A DNA stretch of 64,000 bases from Adiantum capillus-veneris (GCA_014529385.2 CM043956.1:88469221-88533220); one strand, 5' to 3'; counted from the stretch's first letter, positions 10,549 to 21,326 are shown. Numbers and translations: made by a program. The notes: generated by a model not told the origin, from the sequence alone.

Positions 10549-11490
10549 TGTAATATGATTAATTTTTGAAGTTCTTAAAGTCGAAAAAAATGTAGTAGGG
10601 CATATCTTTTGTTTAGCACGATTTGAAAGATTGTTGAATAGTCTATTAAATAGAGCTTATATGAATGAGTTTGAGATATTAAGAGAGAACATATATTCTT
10701 TTTTTAAATAATACACTAAAGACGTATTTGATAAAGATTAATGAATAACAGATAGTCTATCTATGAAAAGTAAAATTGAGATTTTTATTAATATTAGTAT
10801 TTTATATTTATGTCTTTTAGCTTTAAATGCATGGGTAGACTTAAAATAAGTTGAAAAAATAGTGGAGACCCAAAAGTAGAGGTTTTATGAGTCGCAACCT
10901 AAAAGTTGCGTTTTCAGCCAAAGAAAGACGTTTTTCACAATTCTGTCCACGATGCCTTGTAGACCAGACCTATTCCTGTCGTTTTGAGTATCTAGATCGC
11001 TCTGTTGTGAGTTTGTTTGTAAAAGTTATGATGAAAACAAACAGAAGGCAGCAGCAGTGTAGTATACACAGGGACAGACAGACATACAACATCATACAGT
11101 TCTCCCTGTTATCAACGAAGAAGTGGATTGTTTCTTCATGGTAGAGTATTGAAATTGAGATTATGAAGGTATACTTGGTGCGAAAATCGTGCAGGCTTTT
11201 TGAGGAAAAGAAGGATAAAAGCACTACGGGTGGTGCATTTGGGGATCATTCACAGATCTCTTCTTCTGCGAGTGCAAGTGAGAGTGAGAGTGCGAGTGCG
11301 AGTGCGAGTGAGACGCTGCATGCAAGCGAACTGAAGCTTGGGGGTGGTCAGGAGGTTCGAGCTCCGTACAACGGAGTGCACCCATATTCAATTGCTCCTC
11401 TGTTGTATCAAAACTCTACAAAAATCCATCAATACAAAGATCTCTTTCTCTATCTTTGCTGCCTATCTCTATTATTCTGTTCCTGTGACA
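10549..11490 (+). repeat. 3' LTR
   Basis: Begins TGTAATATG and ends CTGTGACA. It aligns along its full length with 7937-8860 and is followed by the GTGCT duplication at 11491. Confidence 0.92.
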
Positions 11491-11640
11491 GTGCTTCTCT
11501 TGCGGTAAGTAAATCTTCAAGGTCGAAAATTTATCTTGTGCCCAACTATGCAATTCAACTTGATGTGTTGGTATGTCCACTCCCAAGGCTTCCCATAAAG
11601 GCGCAAACATATATAGAAGATTACTTCCATTGATGTTACT
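11491..11640 (-). pseudogene. Upstream part of the split minus-strand gypsy integrase
   Basis: The minus strand reads APLWEALGVDIPTHQVEL and KIYLPQEKH, a gypsy integrase sequence. With the nested element and one GTGCT removed, this frame runs straight into the fragment at 7936 without a shift, which supports the insertion history. GVDIP is followed directly by THQVEL where intact integrases have a longer segment, so this copy already carried an internal deletion. Confidence 0.7.
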
Positions 11641-11841
11641 ATTGAGTATGGTACGTGTGTATCAATTGGAGCCTAGCCTTTAACAAATCGAGTAACTTCC
11701 CTTGTATTCTAGAAAGAGATGCCTTTTAAGAACTCTTTCTTCATGTTTTAATGAAAGAGCACAAGATCTATGAGTGAAAATTGCTAGCTAAGCACATAAT
11801 TGGCCTCTATTGGAGGCATGTGAACAATTGTAATAACAATG

Positions 11842-11845
<4 letters not shown>

Positions 11846-11886
<41 letters not shown>
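11846..11886. repeat. (CT)n microsatellite
   Basis: About 20 CT units. The flanks 11640-11845 and 11887-12090 show no gene. Confidence 0.95.
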
Positions 11887-11889
<3 letters not shown>

Positions 11890-12089
11890 AGTAAAAGGTG
11901 AAAGTAAAGGTATTGATTTAGGGTATCATCATCGATCATTTAGGGAAGAATTTGGGCCGCTATCTTTTCTCTGAGATTAATTGTCCTCTTTAATTTGTAT
12001 ATGAACGCGTGAGGCTCATGTTACCCACCCTTTACATCTTTAGTATTATTTCTCATATCCCCAACTATGATAGATTGGTTAATATAATA

Positions 12090-12092
<3 letters not shown>

Positions 12093-12155
<63 letters not shown>

Positions 12156-12250
12156 GTACATCCCTCTTTCACCAGTTTGTAGCGGATTGGTCTCATGGGT
12201 TATTTTGGCCTTTTGAAGGAAATAATATATTAAATGATTTCATCAACCCC
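12093..12250 (+). repeat. (CT)30 tract followed by leader repeat copy
   Basis: A roughly 60-bp CT tract is followed by the family phrase accagtttgt..ttGGTCTCATGGGTTATTTTGGCC and aaatgatttcatc. This is the same leader segment seen after the PBS-like words at 13402 and 13830. The PBS part is missing in this copy. Confidence 0.7.
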
Positions 12251-12299
12251 CCACCTCCCCTGCCCACTGCCCGTCCTTGTTTATATACTTTAGATATGT

Positions 12300-12386
12300 T
12301 AAGTAGAGTTTCTTTCGACTCTAGTAGCACCTCTAGATTCATCTTAGTATCTCTTTTGTACCTCTTGAAGATGTTAATATATCATT

Positions 12387-12445
<59 letters not shown>
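12300..12445 (+). repeat. LTR-end/leader repeat copy with (CT)n(AT)n
   Basis: Contains tctagattcatcttagtatctcttttgtacc joined directly to cttgaagatgttaatatatcatttcat, then CT and AT tracts. The PBS and the ggtctcatggg segment are deleted relative to the copies at 13236 and 13725. Confidence 0.6.
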
Positions 12446-12466
12446 GCACCCTTGAAGATCATCGAT

Positions 12467-13258
12467 CATAGTCAATCTCGGATAGCTTTCTTGCACCTTG
12501 TGCGATGCAAGAAGCGAGTGTTCCGAGCTCAGATGGAGTGGGACTTATACCAATTTTTCTTGAGAAGAGACTCAGGAGAGGCATGGCGTCTCTTTCACAA
12601 GCACTCTCCTCCCCTAGTGATTACTTTTTTTGATGTATGGAGTCAGTATGCAACATCCTTATATGTGTAGACACCCCTTCCAGATCATCTTGAGCCATGT
12701 CCATGTACTGCAAGTACCTTCTTTACCACTGAGATGGTAAAGACAACCATTGACAGGATGAAGACCAAGAGAGCGTATGATCATGAATATGGTCTAGTAG
12801 CAGAGCACTTTATACATGCTAGAGATATGTTGACAAAGGTTCTTGAAGTCACGTTCAATCGTGCATCTATGAGGGTCTAATTCAGATCTTGCCCATCTTC
12901 AAGGTAGGTGATCCTACGAAGGCTAGAAACTATCATACTATTATGATTGAACACACATTGACATGGTTGTATGCATCTATCCCTAAGCAAAAGTTGAGGA
13001 TCTCTGTAGAGAGTGAGGGTGTACATGTAGCACGACATGAGGATTTCAGGAGAGGCTTCTCTACTCTTGACCACATTCCGACACTTACAGATATCATCAA
13101 GGAGGGGAGGCCACATGAAAGATGGATTTATTATAGATTTGTGGATTTGCAAAAAATCATTTTACAATGTGGTGCCAAGAGCCAAATTGATGCGCATGCT
13201 ACAGGAGATGGGAGTAGAGGAGTATAAGCCACCTCATTATATCACCCTCTTGTACTAG
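12467..13258 (+). pseudogene. LINE reverse transcriptase fragment
   Basis: Starts in the linker between endonuclease and RT (LVRCKKRVFRAQMEWDLYQF). After a stop near 12670 it continues through MKTKRAYDHEYGLVAEHFIHA and IFKVGDPTKARNYHTIMIEH (RT motif around the NYRxI position), then FRRGFSTLDHIPTL and FVDLQK (FVDF/KAFD position). A frame change near 13155 leads to VPRAKLMRMLQEMGVEEY. These are the conserved blocks 0-3 of non-LTR RT; the catalytic YxDD block is not reached. Broken by stops and frameshifts. Confidence 0.7.
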
Positions 13259-13500
13259 GCACCCGTTGTATCAATGATCACAAATTATATTACCCTCTTG
13301 TACTAGGCACCCGTTGTATGAGAAATCACAAATATGCCACACAGTACCAGCTACTAGAACTCCTAGATTCATTTTTAGGATCTCTTTTTTGTACCCAAAC
13401 ATGGTATCAGATTCACCAATTTGTGTTTGTTTGGTCTCATAGGTTATTATGGCCTCTTGACGATAGTACTATGTCATTTCATTTCATTCCTGACTCTCTA
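13236..13500 (+). repeat. Short LTR + PBS-like + leader, family copy 1
   Basis: A word tgtactaggcacccgttgtat is tandemly duplicated with a 48-bp period (13251, 13299). It is followed by tctagattcatttttaggatctc, then acccaaaca/TGGTATCAGA at 13402 (iMet PBS-like), then the ggtctcataggttat leader and catttcatttc. The arrangement looks like the 3' end of a short LTR, the primer site and the 5' leader of a small LTR element. Confidence 0.6.
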
Positions 13501-13724
13501 GATTTTGGACAAACAGAGGAGCAACCACCACTGCAAAGCTCGGCTCATGCTCACACCCATAGTACTCTCATTGACTGAGCATTGGAGCTAGTGAGATCTA
13601 GATGCTTGTGACTAAAGAGAGGAGGTTCACAACATTGATGGGGACTACAGTAGAGGATTCGAGCCATACTATCTCGACATCTAGAGTACACACGAGGATA
13701 AACTCATGACCCATTAGATCACCC

Positions 13725-13923
13725 TATTGTAATGGACACCCATTGCATGAGTGATCACACATACCCTACATAGTTCTAGCTAGTAGCACTCGTATATTCA
13801 TTTTAGCATCTCTGTTTTGTACTCAAACATGGTATCACATTCACTAGTTTGGAACGGTTTTAGTTTAATACGGTTTCAGTGGTCTCATAGGTCATTTTGG
13901 CCTCGGAAGGCACTAATAGATCA

Positions 13924-13965
<42 letters not shown>
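13725..13965 (+). repeat. Short LTR + PBS-like + leader, family copy 2 with (CT)n
   Basis: Same order as the copy at 13236: gatcaccct..ggacacccattgcatgagtgatcacaca, tctgttttgtactcaaaca/TGGTATCACA at 13830, leader with ggtctcataggtcattttggcc, gatcatttcatt, then a CT tract ending near 13962. Confidence 0.6.
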
Positions 13966-13966
<1 letters not shown>

Positions 13967-13999
13967 ATTTCCCTCACCTTTCCGCTAACGTCAATCTAT

Positions 14000-15060
14000 T
14001 TCCAAGCATGACCAGCAGCTCTTGATTTAAAATGTCACCTATTAGAAGCGGCTGATGATGTTGATCTTGGGAAAAATTTGCGATGGGAGCCCTGCGGAGG
14101 CCAGCTCCGCCCACTACTCCGGCAGGCAGCCATCCTTCGCCGCTAGCAGAGTGTCGTCGGTGCTGACTGTGGTGAGAACATTCTTGCCATCTGTGCTGGG
14201 CAGGGAGATAGTCCATACAGATGTGCCCATAGTCCGACGGCGCTAATGGATGCCCAGGAAGCGCAACTGTAGTTGCTAGTGTATATACTTGCCCTCCTTG
14301 AATGGCCAATGAGCATGAGCTGGTGATGGCACAGGCGAGACGGCGTTGCTGGGGAATCAGCTAGCTCGAACAATGTCTGCACTAGGTTGCGATGCACAAT
14401 ATGAGGCCAAGTCTTTCCTTAGCTAAAAGAATACTAGTGCTGTTCGCTTCATGATTACATTGTTTCTGTCAAGGAGTGGGGGAACCCGCCATGCCTTTCC
14501 TCAAATGCCACAAGTTGGGTGTTTATCAGTAGCGCCGGGCGCTACTGCTCCCTCTCATATTGGCACAATTTCTCAAAACAATATGGGCGCTTGGCCATAA
14601 ATTTAGCTCGGGTTCAGAGCACGGCTTCAAAAAGGCGGCACCAACATATAATCTTTGTTTTCAAGCGTCAATATCAATGAAAAAGCAGTAGGCGAGTGGT
14701 GGGGTTGAAGGCTGCCATCACGTCCATGCACGTTGGATCACGACACACCGCATTTCACGCTGAAAAGCGAGTGAAGTGCAAGGTTTCCGAGGGGGGGGGT
14801 GTCACCAGTTTCTATGTGGGTCCGGTTATCAAGCACGCAGATTTTTTTGAATTAGACAACACCTTGCATGACTGGCGTCCCTTTCATTTTCCTTGCCTCC
14901 GACTCGTCTGAGCCCTCGGCCTTGGCCTATAGTAGTAGGCCGTGACGTTCTCAAGCTTAACATCATGGGAAAACGCCGCTACCTGTTGTACTAATTGTAC
15001 CGCACCTAAGGACCCAGTGTGTGCATGGAATGTCCGTTTCTACTTACGAGGATTGCGTTT
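14000..15060. other. GC-richer stretch without a recognisable gene
   Basis: This interval is visibly richer in GC than its neighbours. It contains short open frames on both strands (14055-14246 plus; 13974-14309 minus; 14696-14911 plus), none with a motif I know. A 10-bp-arm palindrome around 14528-14548 (CAGTAGCGCC/GGCGCTACTG) is present. It may be a decayed gene fragment. Confidence 0.4.
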
Positions 15061-15179
15061 GTTTAATAGCCAAATAGGAAAATCTTGTTGTATATAAAAA
15101 AACCACAGCATAACAACTTGTGATCACGCTTGTCGTCGAGGATCATGTTGACTATGGACAAGCTAGTAAGAGAAACCCT

Positions 15180-15184
<5 letters not shown>

Positions 15185-15237
<53 letters not shown>
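15185..15237. repeat. (GA)n microsatellite
   Basis: About 26 GA units. It is the mirror-strand counterpart of the CT tracts and precedes minus-strand copies of the leader repeat. Confidence 0.95.
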
Positions 15238-15239
<2 letters not shown>

Positions 15240-15240
<1 letters not shown>

Positions 15241-15700
15241 TGGTATGTTACATTAACACCTTCTAAACGCCAAAATGGCTTGTGTTGGTAGACAAAAACG
15301 CCTTCAGAAGGCCCGGGGGAAATGAGATAAATGATATATTATCTTCTTGAGAAGGCCAAACTGACCTATATTGGGGGAAACAAAATAAAATGACATAGTA
15401 ACGCCTTCAAAAGGCCAAATTCATCTATGAGACCAATCTGTTACAAGTTGGTGAAAGAGGGATGTACAAATTGTGGGGGAGAGAGAGAGAGAGATGAAAT
15501 GACATGAAATGGTATATTAATGTCTCCAAGAGGCCATAATGACCCATGAGACCAACCCATTACAAATTGGTGAATTTGATACCATGTCTCAGTATAAAAA
15601 GGAGATACTAAGATGAATCTAGAAGTATTAGTAGTAGGCATTGTGTGGGGTATGTGTGATCACTAATACCACGGGTGCCCAAAAATAAGAGGGTGTTATA
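15240..15700 (-). repeat. Leader/LTR repeat family, minus-strand copies
   Basis: At least three successive copies of the leader on the minus strand (gaggcctt..gaagg..taatatatcattt). The last includes ttggtctcatgggtcattatggcc, a PBS-like TGGTATCAAA, tctagattcatcttagtatctcc and the gtattagtgatcacaca LTR part up to about 15690. The adjoining (GA)n at 15481-15495 is the family's CT tract. Confidence 0.6.
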
Positions 15701-15863
15701 ATGGGTAGTTCATCCGGTCTCATCTGCATTGTGGATGTCAAAGCCTTCTTTGAATAGCACATGCAACATATCGTGTTGATTGTTGTTATCCCTCTGAACC
15801 TACCAACATCAAATCTTAAGTTGTTGTGACGATGAATGCACCACAAGCAGCATACCGTAACCC

Positions 15864-15866
<3 letters not shown>

Positions 15867-15897
<31 letters not shown>
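15867..15897. repeat. (GA)n microsatellite
   Basis: About 15 GA units. 15900-16290 holds no recognised gene; a 63-codon plus frame at 16020-16211 has no known motif. Confidence 0.9.
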
Positions 15898-15900
<3 letters not shown>

Positions 15901-16362
15901 GATGTACAACTTGGTAGCTACTATAAAAATTGAGGATGTATAAGCAATTTGGAAGTATTGAAATCCACATATAGAAAGTGCATTGTGATTTTGTGTTGTA
16001 AGTATTTTATGTCTAATTATTGTTATTGAATACCTTGATTGAACATGTTCAAAGTTCCTGTAGGGCCATGGAAGAGAGCTCGGAAAATGTCATAACTGAT
16101 TTAGGCGAGGTTGTGAGAGTTGCAACCCAAGAGGGGTTGAAATCATCTGGGCTAGTTGTAAAGGGGATGCACACATATGTTGAGCTTGACACAATGTTCT
16201 TCGAGAATTAGATGGCCAAGCACGAAGTAATTCAGTGCGAGGAACCACTCCCGTGGGTTCTCTTGTGCCAATTTCATGGTCACAAAGCTATCCGTCTAAC
16301 AAGGAGAAACAAAATTGAAGGCCTGGTTCATAAATTTAGGCATCATGTGGCACATACGTGAT

Positions 16363-16670
16363 GTGGATTTACCTTGCAAAAAGAAGTGCATGTTACCCAC
16401 ATATGCCATACTACACATGTGCTTCTTTCTACCATTGCACAATACACGAAACAAGGTGATATATGAAATGAGCGACACCATTTTTTGAATTTGGTTGCTA
16501 AAACCTGGAAATGTTGGACGTGCATGACCATGACTGGAAATAGGGGATGTAGTATTCGTTGTAAGAAGCTCCTCCTGGTCTACTCCATCTTTCAAGGTTG
16601 TTGTCGTGTTCAATATTAATGCATAACAAAAAGCTGTTGAGCTAGGGTTTTTGAGGAGAGTTGCAACCAA
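16363..16670 (-). CDS. Unrecognised possible exon
   Basis: Minus-strand open stretch of about 100 codons (contains PGFSNQIQKMVSLISYI and MAYVGNMHFFLQG), ending in a good donor (TTGCAAG/GTAAATCC). The upstream boundary is a stop at about 16673. I do not recognise the protein. It may be a decayed transposon exon. Confidence 0.2.
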
Positions 16671-16954
16671 AGATTATCGGAAGAGAAAACAAGTGGCAAG
16701 ATTTTGAAACATATTTGAAGATGCTTCGTGGAATGTCATTGATGCCAATGCCATGCCTACTTGTTTGAAGAAAGAGAAATTAAAATATTGATAATGTCAC
16801 TCATTTTAGCACTCAATATTTCAACATTAAAGAGTTTATCACATTAGAAACCTCTGCTAAACGAGTGCTTAATTTGTATATAGCAGTTCGATACTCATTT
16901 TGGTAAAAGCGGCCCACATTTTATCTTGCTTGTAGTGCTCACGTTAGAGAGAGA

Positions 16955-16956
<2 letters not shown>

Positions 16957-16990
<34 letters not shown>
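16957..16990 (+). repeat. Homopolymer of 34 G
   Basis: An uninterrupted run of 34 G follows a short GA tract. Such runs are rare in plant DNA; the run length may be a sequencing or assembly artefact. Confidence 0.95.
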
Positions 16991-16991
<1 letters not shown>

Positions 16992-17599
16992 TTTGTGCTC
17001 ACCTAAAAGTAGAAAATGTTTGAAGCTATCAAAAGTAGACAAAGAGCATATATATATTTCATCTTTTCTTGTGGTAATTTTTTAGAAGTGGAAAAAACAA
17101 GCCATGAAAAATAGATAGTGCAAGATTTGAATATCTTGTTCAAGCGTCAAACATTATTTGCTCTTTACATACATTTCCCACCCATATGAAGGATGGCCAC
17201 CCCGATGACATCACACTCATGTGGTAGCCGCATGAGCACATGTTGAAGCTCTACACCACATCAGCAAGAAATGTAAAAAAGATAACATAAATTAGGTTGA
17301 TGTGAGCTCTATTCATGTGTTGAGGTAGAAGCACTCTTGAGATGGATTAAGGAGTTTAGAGATTTGTGCACTTGTCAGGCCCTTTCCAAAGTTTCAAGAG
17401 GACGGTGGAGCATAGCTTGAGAAGCACAGATGCATGGGCATTGGTGTAGAGAGAGAAACCATTCCACCAAGAAACCATAGTGGAAGCAACAACAAACCAG
17501 CTTAAAGATCCATCTTGGAAGGAAGAAAAAAGAATTCTTTTGTCCTTCAATATGGCTGTTGGTATGTACATAGGTTAAAGTTAGTCACTGATCCTCATA

Positions 17600-18200
17600 G
17601 AAAAAATTTAGATCGTAAGAAAAATACCTATTGTGAAAGATAGCTACTTAGAACTATTTAAGTGTGGAGCTCAAATAAGATAGCTACTTAGAACTATTTA
17701 AGTGTGGAGCTCAAATAAGAGTGAAAAAAATTATGAAAATATCCAATGAAAATAAAGTTGTGATTGTGTGCGAAAAATTCATGCCGTCATGTATAGTTGT
17801 ATTGAAAAAAATTATGAAAATATCCAATGAAAATAAAATTGTGATTGTGTGAGAAAAATTCATGCCGTGTATAGTTGTATTAAAAAAATTTTCGTTGAAA
17901 TGCTACTCGAAGGTAAGTAAATATACTCATTGCAAAAAAAACACATTAGCTTGTTTAACGTATAAATATTTACACGTAAGAAAGTTGCTATTTCTACCTA
18001 GAAATTTCTATTTTATGCTAGAAAAAAGTATAGTTCAAATTTTCACTCGAAGAAAAGGGATGTAGAAAAAGTGCCATGTGTAAAAGCCATAATATTTACA
18101 TTCAAATGGAATCTAAAAAACGTTATTCACACTTTAGAGTGATAAAAGTGATATTTACACTCAATTTTCATAGGTGTAAAAATGTCTAAAACTTGTAGTG
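17600..18200 (-). mobile_element. CACTA-like element, right terminal and subterminal region
   Basis: Read inward on the minus strand from 18200, the terminus is CACTACAAGTTTTAGACATTTT, which mirrors 4833 with one mismatch in 22. The subterminal zone repeats short motifs (gtgaaaaaaatt, taagaaagt, aaatttctat) as expected for CACTA subterminal repeats. The three bases outside are aga, against gga outside the left end, so a 3-bp target duplication is not confirmed. Confidence 0.5.
17638..17880. repeat. Tandem duplications, 40 bp and 81 bp
   Basis: tagctacttagaactattta starts at both 17641 and 17681, a perfect 40-bp duplication. ttatgaaaatatccaatgaa starts at 17731 and 17812, an 81-bp near-perfect duplication. 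Both lie in the AT-rich subterminal zone of the CACTA-like right end. Confidence 0.9.
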
Positions 18201-18274
18201 AGAGATGTGCCTCCATATTTTTTTCCTCAAAAGGAGCTCCATCTGGTCTACGCGTCGAACCCTAGAGGAATTTC

Positions 18275-18800
18275 ATGGCTGTTCAAGCAGGGTCGTGAAC
18301 TCATGGCTCTTTTATACTATATAGGGAGTCATAGCCCGACAAAGTATCAAGAGAAGCTCTCATTATTGCCATGAAAAAGGCGCGGGTAGAGCCTCTTCAT
18401 CGTCCACGCGCACGCGGATGATGAAGGGGATCTATCTGTGTCTTTTTTTTGCAGAAGGAGCCATGGATATGGCTTGAGATTATGAATCACCACCAAAGAA
18501 AAGGCCTCCCCATCATCCGCGTGCGCAGATGATGAGAGGGCTCCATCTCCATTTTTTGGCATGTAGAAAGCCTTAGGATAGTGTTGGGAAGTTGAGAACT
18601 TTTGATAGCTATTGGATAAATTGAGGCCAATAGATGACATATTTCAAACCTTATGTCATGATACACACAAGTTGATCGGTAGATTTTATGGATCTTGTGC
18701 GTTTACGTGCGCAACGCTACAACAATCCATGGCATTCATGGCTATGTTTTCAAGTAGGGTCATGAACGCATGGCTCATTTACACTATATAGGGAGTTGTT
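18275..18800 (+). repeat. Direct repeats enclosing two GC-rich palindromes
   Basis: A ~60-bp phrase (tcatggct..caag.agggtc.tgaac.catggctc..tatatagggagt) occurs at about 18275 and 18733. Between the copies are two palindromic units: catcgtccacgcgcacgcggatgatg (about 18399) and catcatccgcgtgcgcagatgatg (about 18508). Each is flanked by aaaaggc..gcctc / gggctcc arms. They belong to the same family as 4790, 30240, 30450, 31091, 31200 and 31390. Confidence 0.7.
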
Positions 18801-18994
18801 GTGCATTTTTGTAATAGCATGATGCATTTCAATGGACATTTCTTGCATATAGCCAACAAATATGAAGTGTCCTTAGAAGGAATTTATGTGAAGGCGGCTT
18901 CAAAACATGTATGCCAACATTATTATCCACCACAATGTCTACACAACTTCGAGGCCCTTCAATTGGGTACACGCAAGTTGGAGTCTCATGCAAT

Positions 18995-18998
<4 letters not shown>

Positions 18999-19031
<33 letters not shown>
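18999..19031. repeat. (GA)n microsatellite
   Basis: About 16 GA units. Apparent frames through it encode RERER only. 18800-19430 holds no recognised gene. Confidence 0.95.
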
Positions 19032-19034
<3 letters not shown>

Positions 19035-19426
19035 CATTGAGCCACTTTATTGAAAGAAGATCTATGCTAGAAAGAGCACTCAATTTGGCCATGAATTCTT
19101 AATTAATCCATGGTCTCAAATTATTGTTTTTCTATGTCATTGAATGTCATCACAATATAGAATTTGGGGTGTACATAGTGCGGATTGAACTTAATTTTAT
19201 AGGGATGAAATTATAAGGCTCCCATTGGAGGAGCTACTACGTGCATGAAAAATTATCAAACAACATTACAGGTAAATCAATGTATCTCTATTTAATTGTG
19301 TGCTTCCTCTGTTGACCAGTTTTGTTAAATATTATTAGAGTAGTAAGAGGTGGAGGGGTTTGCTCAGTCTTGTAGATCCATGTGCAAAGCATGTCAAGTG
19401 TAATTGAAAGATCATCAATTTGAGGC

Positions 19427-19430
<4 letters not shown>

Positions 19431-19466
<36 letters not shown>
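19431..19466. repeat. (CT)n microsatellite
   Basis: About 18 CT units followed by an (AC)n stretch. 19500-19900 holds no recognised gene. Confidence 0.95.
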
Positions 19467-19470
<4 letters not shown>

Positions 19471-19989
19471 CTCATAAACACACACACACACAAAGAGGTG
19501 TGTATTGTAGCAAAACATCAACAAGGCAAGAAAGGGGCAAAAAGGGAGGGAAATCAATGCCAAGTATGGGGTGAATTTGAATGAAACACATGCTAGGGCT
19601 ATTAAGTAGTGAATCAAAATGGAACATATGCCAAGGCTATAATTAGGTTAGCATTGCAGCGTGCTCCTTGAATGTTCCCTCTAGATGGCATAGAATGATA
19701 AATGGTATGCTTGTAGGAAATCATTGCGCTCATATACCCCTCAGTCTCTTATGAGCAGACTGTTTATGATATGAAAGAGATAAAAGATGAGTTTCCAAGC
19801 TTAAAATCCCTTGAGCCACTATTGACTGCTGCTAATTGTTGATGGATCTTAGACTTTGTTCACATGGTAGGCGAGTTTAGCTTTTGTTCAAACGGGGCGT
19901 AATTTTTGGGCGAGAAATTTCTCGCGAGCGCTTTATAAGAATCGGGTGAGCGGATTCCCAAAAGAAGGGATAATCTACCCATCTATATC

Positions 19990-19990
19990 T

Positions 19991-20040
<50 letters not shown>
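19990..20040. repeat. (CT)n microsatellite next to a perfect palindrome
   Basis: About 25 CT units. Just upstream, gcgagaaatttctcgc (about 19912-19927) is a perfect 16-bp palindrome. Confidence 0.9.
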
Positions 20041-20042
<2 letters not shown>

Positions 20043-20163
20043 CAACTAAAATTTGATTGTCGGTCCACGGCCAACTTACATTCAAACAAAAATCACCATG
20101 GATGCATTCAATACACTATTAATAAGACAAACAGAAGTTCCTTACACACAATCATGGTCTAAT

Positions 20164-20582
20164 TCATATAGCAAACCCCAAATCTGTGTGTTCCATTGCA
20201 TCAAAAGTAAATACATATGGGGGGGGGGGGAGGGATACATCATGGGTGAGGTGGATAAAAGAAGGGCGGTGGGGGGCCATATGCTTTGGGAGGAAACAAA
20301 GGTCGTTCCAACGGGCGCAGTGCACCAAATGGTGGGGGAACTCCTCCAAATGGTAGAGGGTATGAACTATATGTGGGGTGAGATAGGTAGTGAAAGAGGC
20401 AATGGATCAACTCCGGCCGGGGCCTCAAATGTGGAGGCAATGAATGCACTGGGAGATGGTCCAGTTGCATGCCATGCCAAAACTAGGGTCGTGAAAGTGG
20501 GATACGGAGCTGCTACTACCCCGCCATGAATGTTAAGTGGTGTCCGGAAAGGTGGCTCCACCGAATGAAGCTGCTCTATCAC
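20164..20582 (-). pseudogene. Pro-rich C-terminal tail of the methyltransferase-like gene
   Basis: Two overlapping minus frames give one composite tail. The first has APYPTFTTLVLAWHATGPSP (20582-20367). After a frameshift the second has a Pro/Gly-rich stretch (FGGVPPPFGALRPLERPLFP, 20470-20240). A 12-G run on plus (20219-20230) lies near its end. No catalytic motif is in this part. Confidence 0.4.
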
Positions 20583-20599
20583 CTGCTTCGGTTGCTCAG

Positions 20600-20790
20600 C
20601 TACTTGATCTTTGGACCACTTCTATGAAACATCAATGTCGAGCCTAAATCGGAAGGTAGGCGTTGAGCTGGCTCTAGACAAGTACTGAAAAATGACCAAT
20701 CCTTCTCACAACTGATGCAATGCCTACGTAGTAGTAAACATTGTGCTGCCAATGTCCCCACTCCTGCAAAAAAATCCAACACAGCATCTC
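20600..20790 (-). pseudogene. Methyltransferase motif I (SAM-binding) segment
   Basis: Reads VLDFFAGVGTLAAQCLLLRR then HCISCEKDWSFFSTCLEPAQRL. This has the pattern of the C-terminal half of N4/N6 amino-methyltransferases (pfam01555): D-x-F-A-G-x-G-T, a small/hydrophobic helix, an Arg, then an acidic residue (E of CEKD) at the end of strand 2. In beta-class enzymes this motif follows the catalytic motif, as it does here. Confidence 0.5.
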
Positions 20791-21326
20791 TAATGTCTGT
20801 GAAGGTACCTAGTAGCCATCTACAAAAAAAAGTAATCTTTAGATTTGTTATACCTATAATTTTATAGGAAAATGAAGAAAAACTTCCAAAAAGTTTCTAC
20901 CACCTGGAAAACACTGGTCTCCTCTCAACACCTCTACGATAAGGAATGCCCATACGATCAAGCGTCCCTTGTGTGGAATGTATACCTGGTAGCTTCTCCC
21001 ACTACATGTCGTCATCTACAGAGAAGCCACATACATTTGCTGCAATCTCTCCATTCGCTCGATCATACCTCGAAAGCCGACACCCACCGATTCTAGGGGG
21101 TGGAAAAATGACCACCAGCAAAGTACCAACCTACGAATAACAATAAAACATTGTTATTTTGAAATGCAAACATCGAAGTTACTATTCAATATCAAAACAA
21201 AAAATAACATACCCCCTCTACATAGTCCGAAACATTCGTGCAACTAGATTGCGACAGCCGTATGTACAATATCCTCAACAACTAGAAATGAGCTCCCTCT
21301 GCCTTCAAAGTGACAATGGACAGATG

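Larger units (their letters stand above)
7937..11490 (+). mobile_element. Internally deleted Ty3/gypsy LTR retrotransposon, nested insertion
   Basis: The element is complete at both ends: LTRs of 924 and 942 bp, a tRNA-iMet-type primer site, a purine tract before the 3' LTR, and a GTGCT target duplication. The interior is only about 1.7 kb. Order is gag, aspartic protease, then integrase C-terminus, with reverse transcriptase, RNase H and the integrase core missing. Integrase after protease/RT places it in Ty3/gypsy. Several frameshifts and stops show it is dead, and it could only ever have moved by using another copy's proteins. By hand I counted about 47 base differences between the LTRs (about 5%), so the insertion is not very recent. 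It split an older gypsy copy of opposite orientation. Confidence 0.92.

Noticed and set aside
14055-14397. Overlapping GC-rich frames on both strands
   Set aside because: No motif, no splice support. GC-richness alone lengthens open frames.
16928-16936. TTGTAGTG near 16930 as another CACTA terminus
   Set aside because: Inward sequence does not continue like either CACTA terminus in the window and no subterminal repeats are present.
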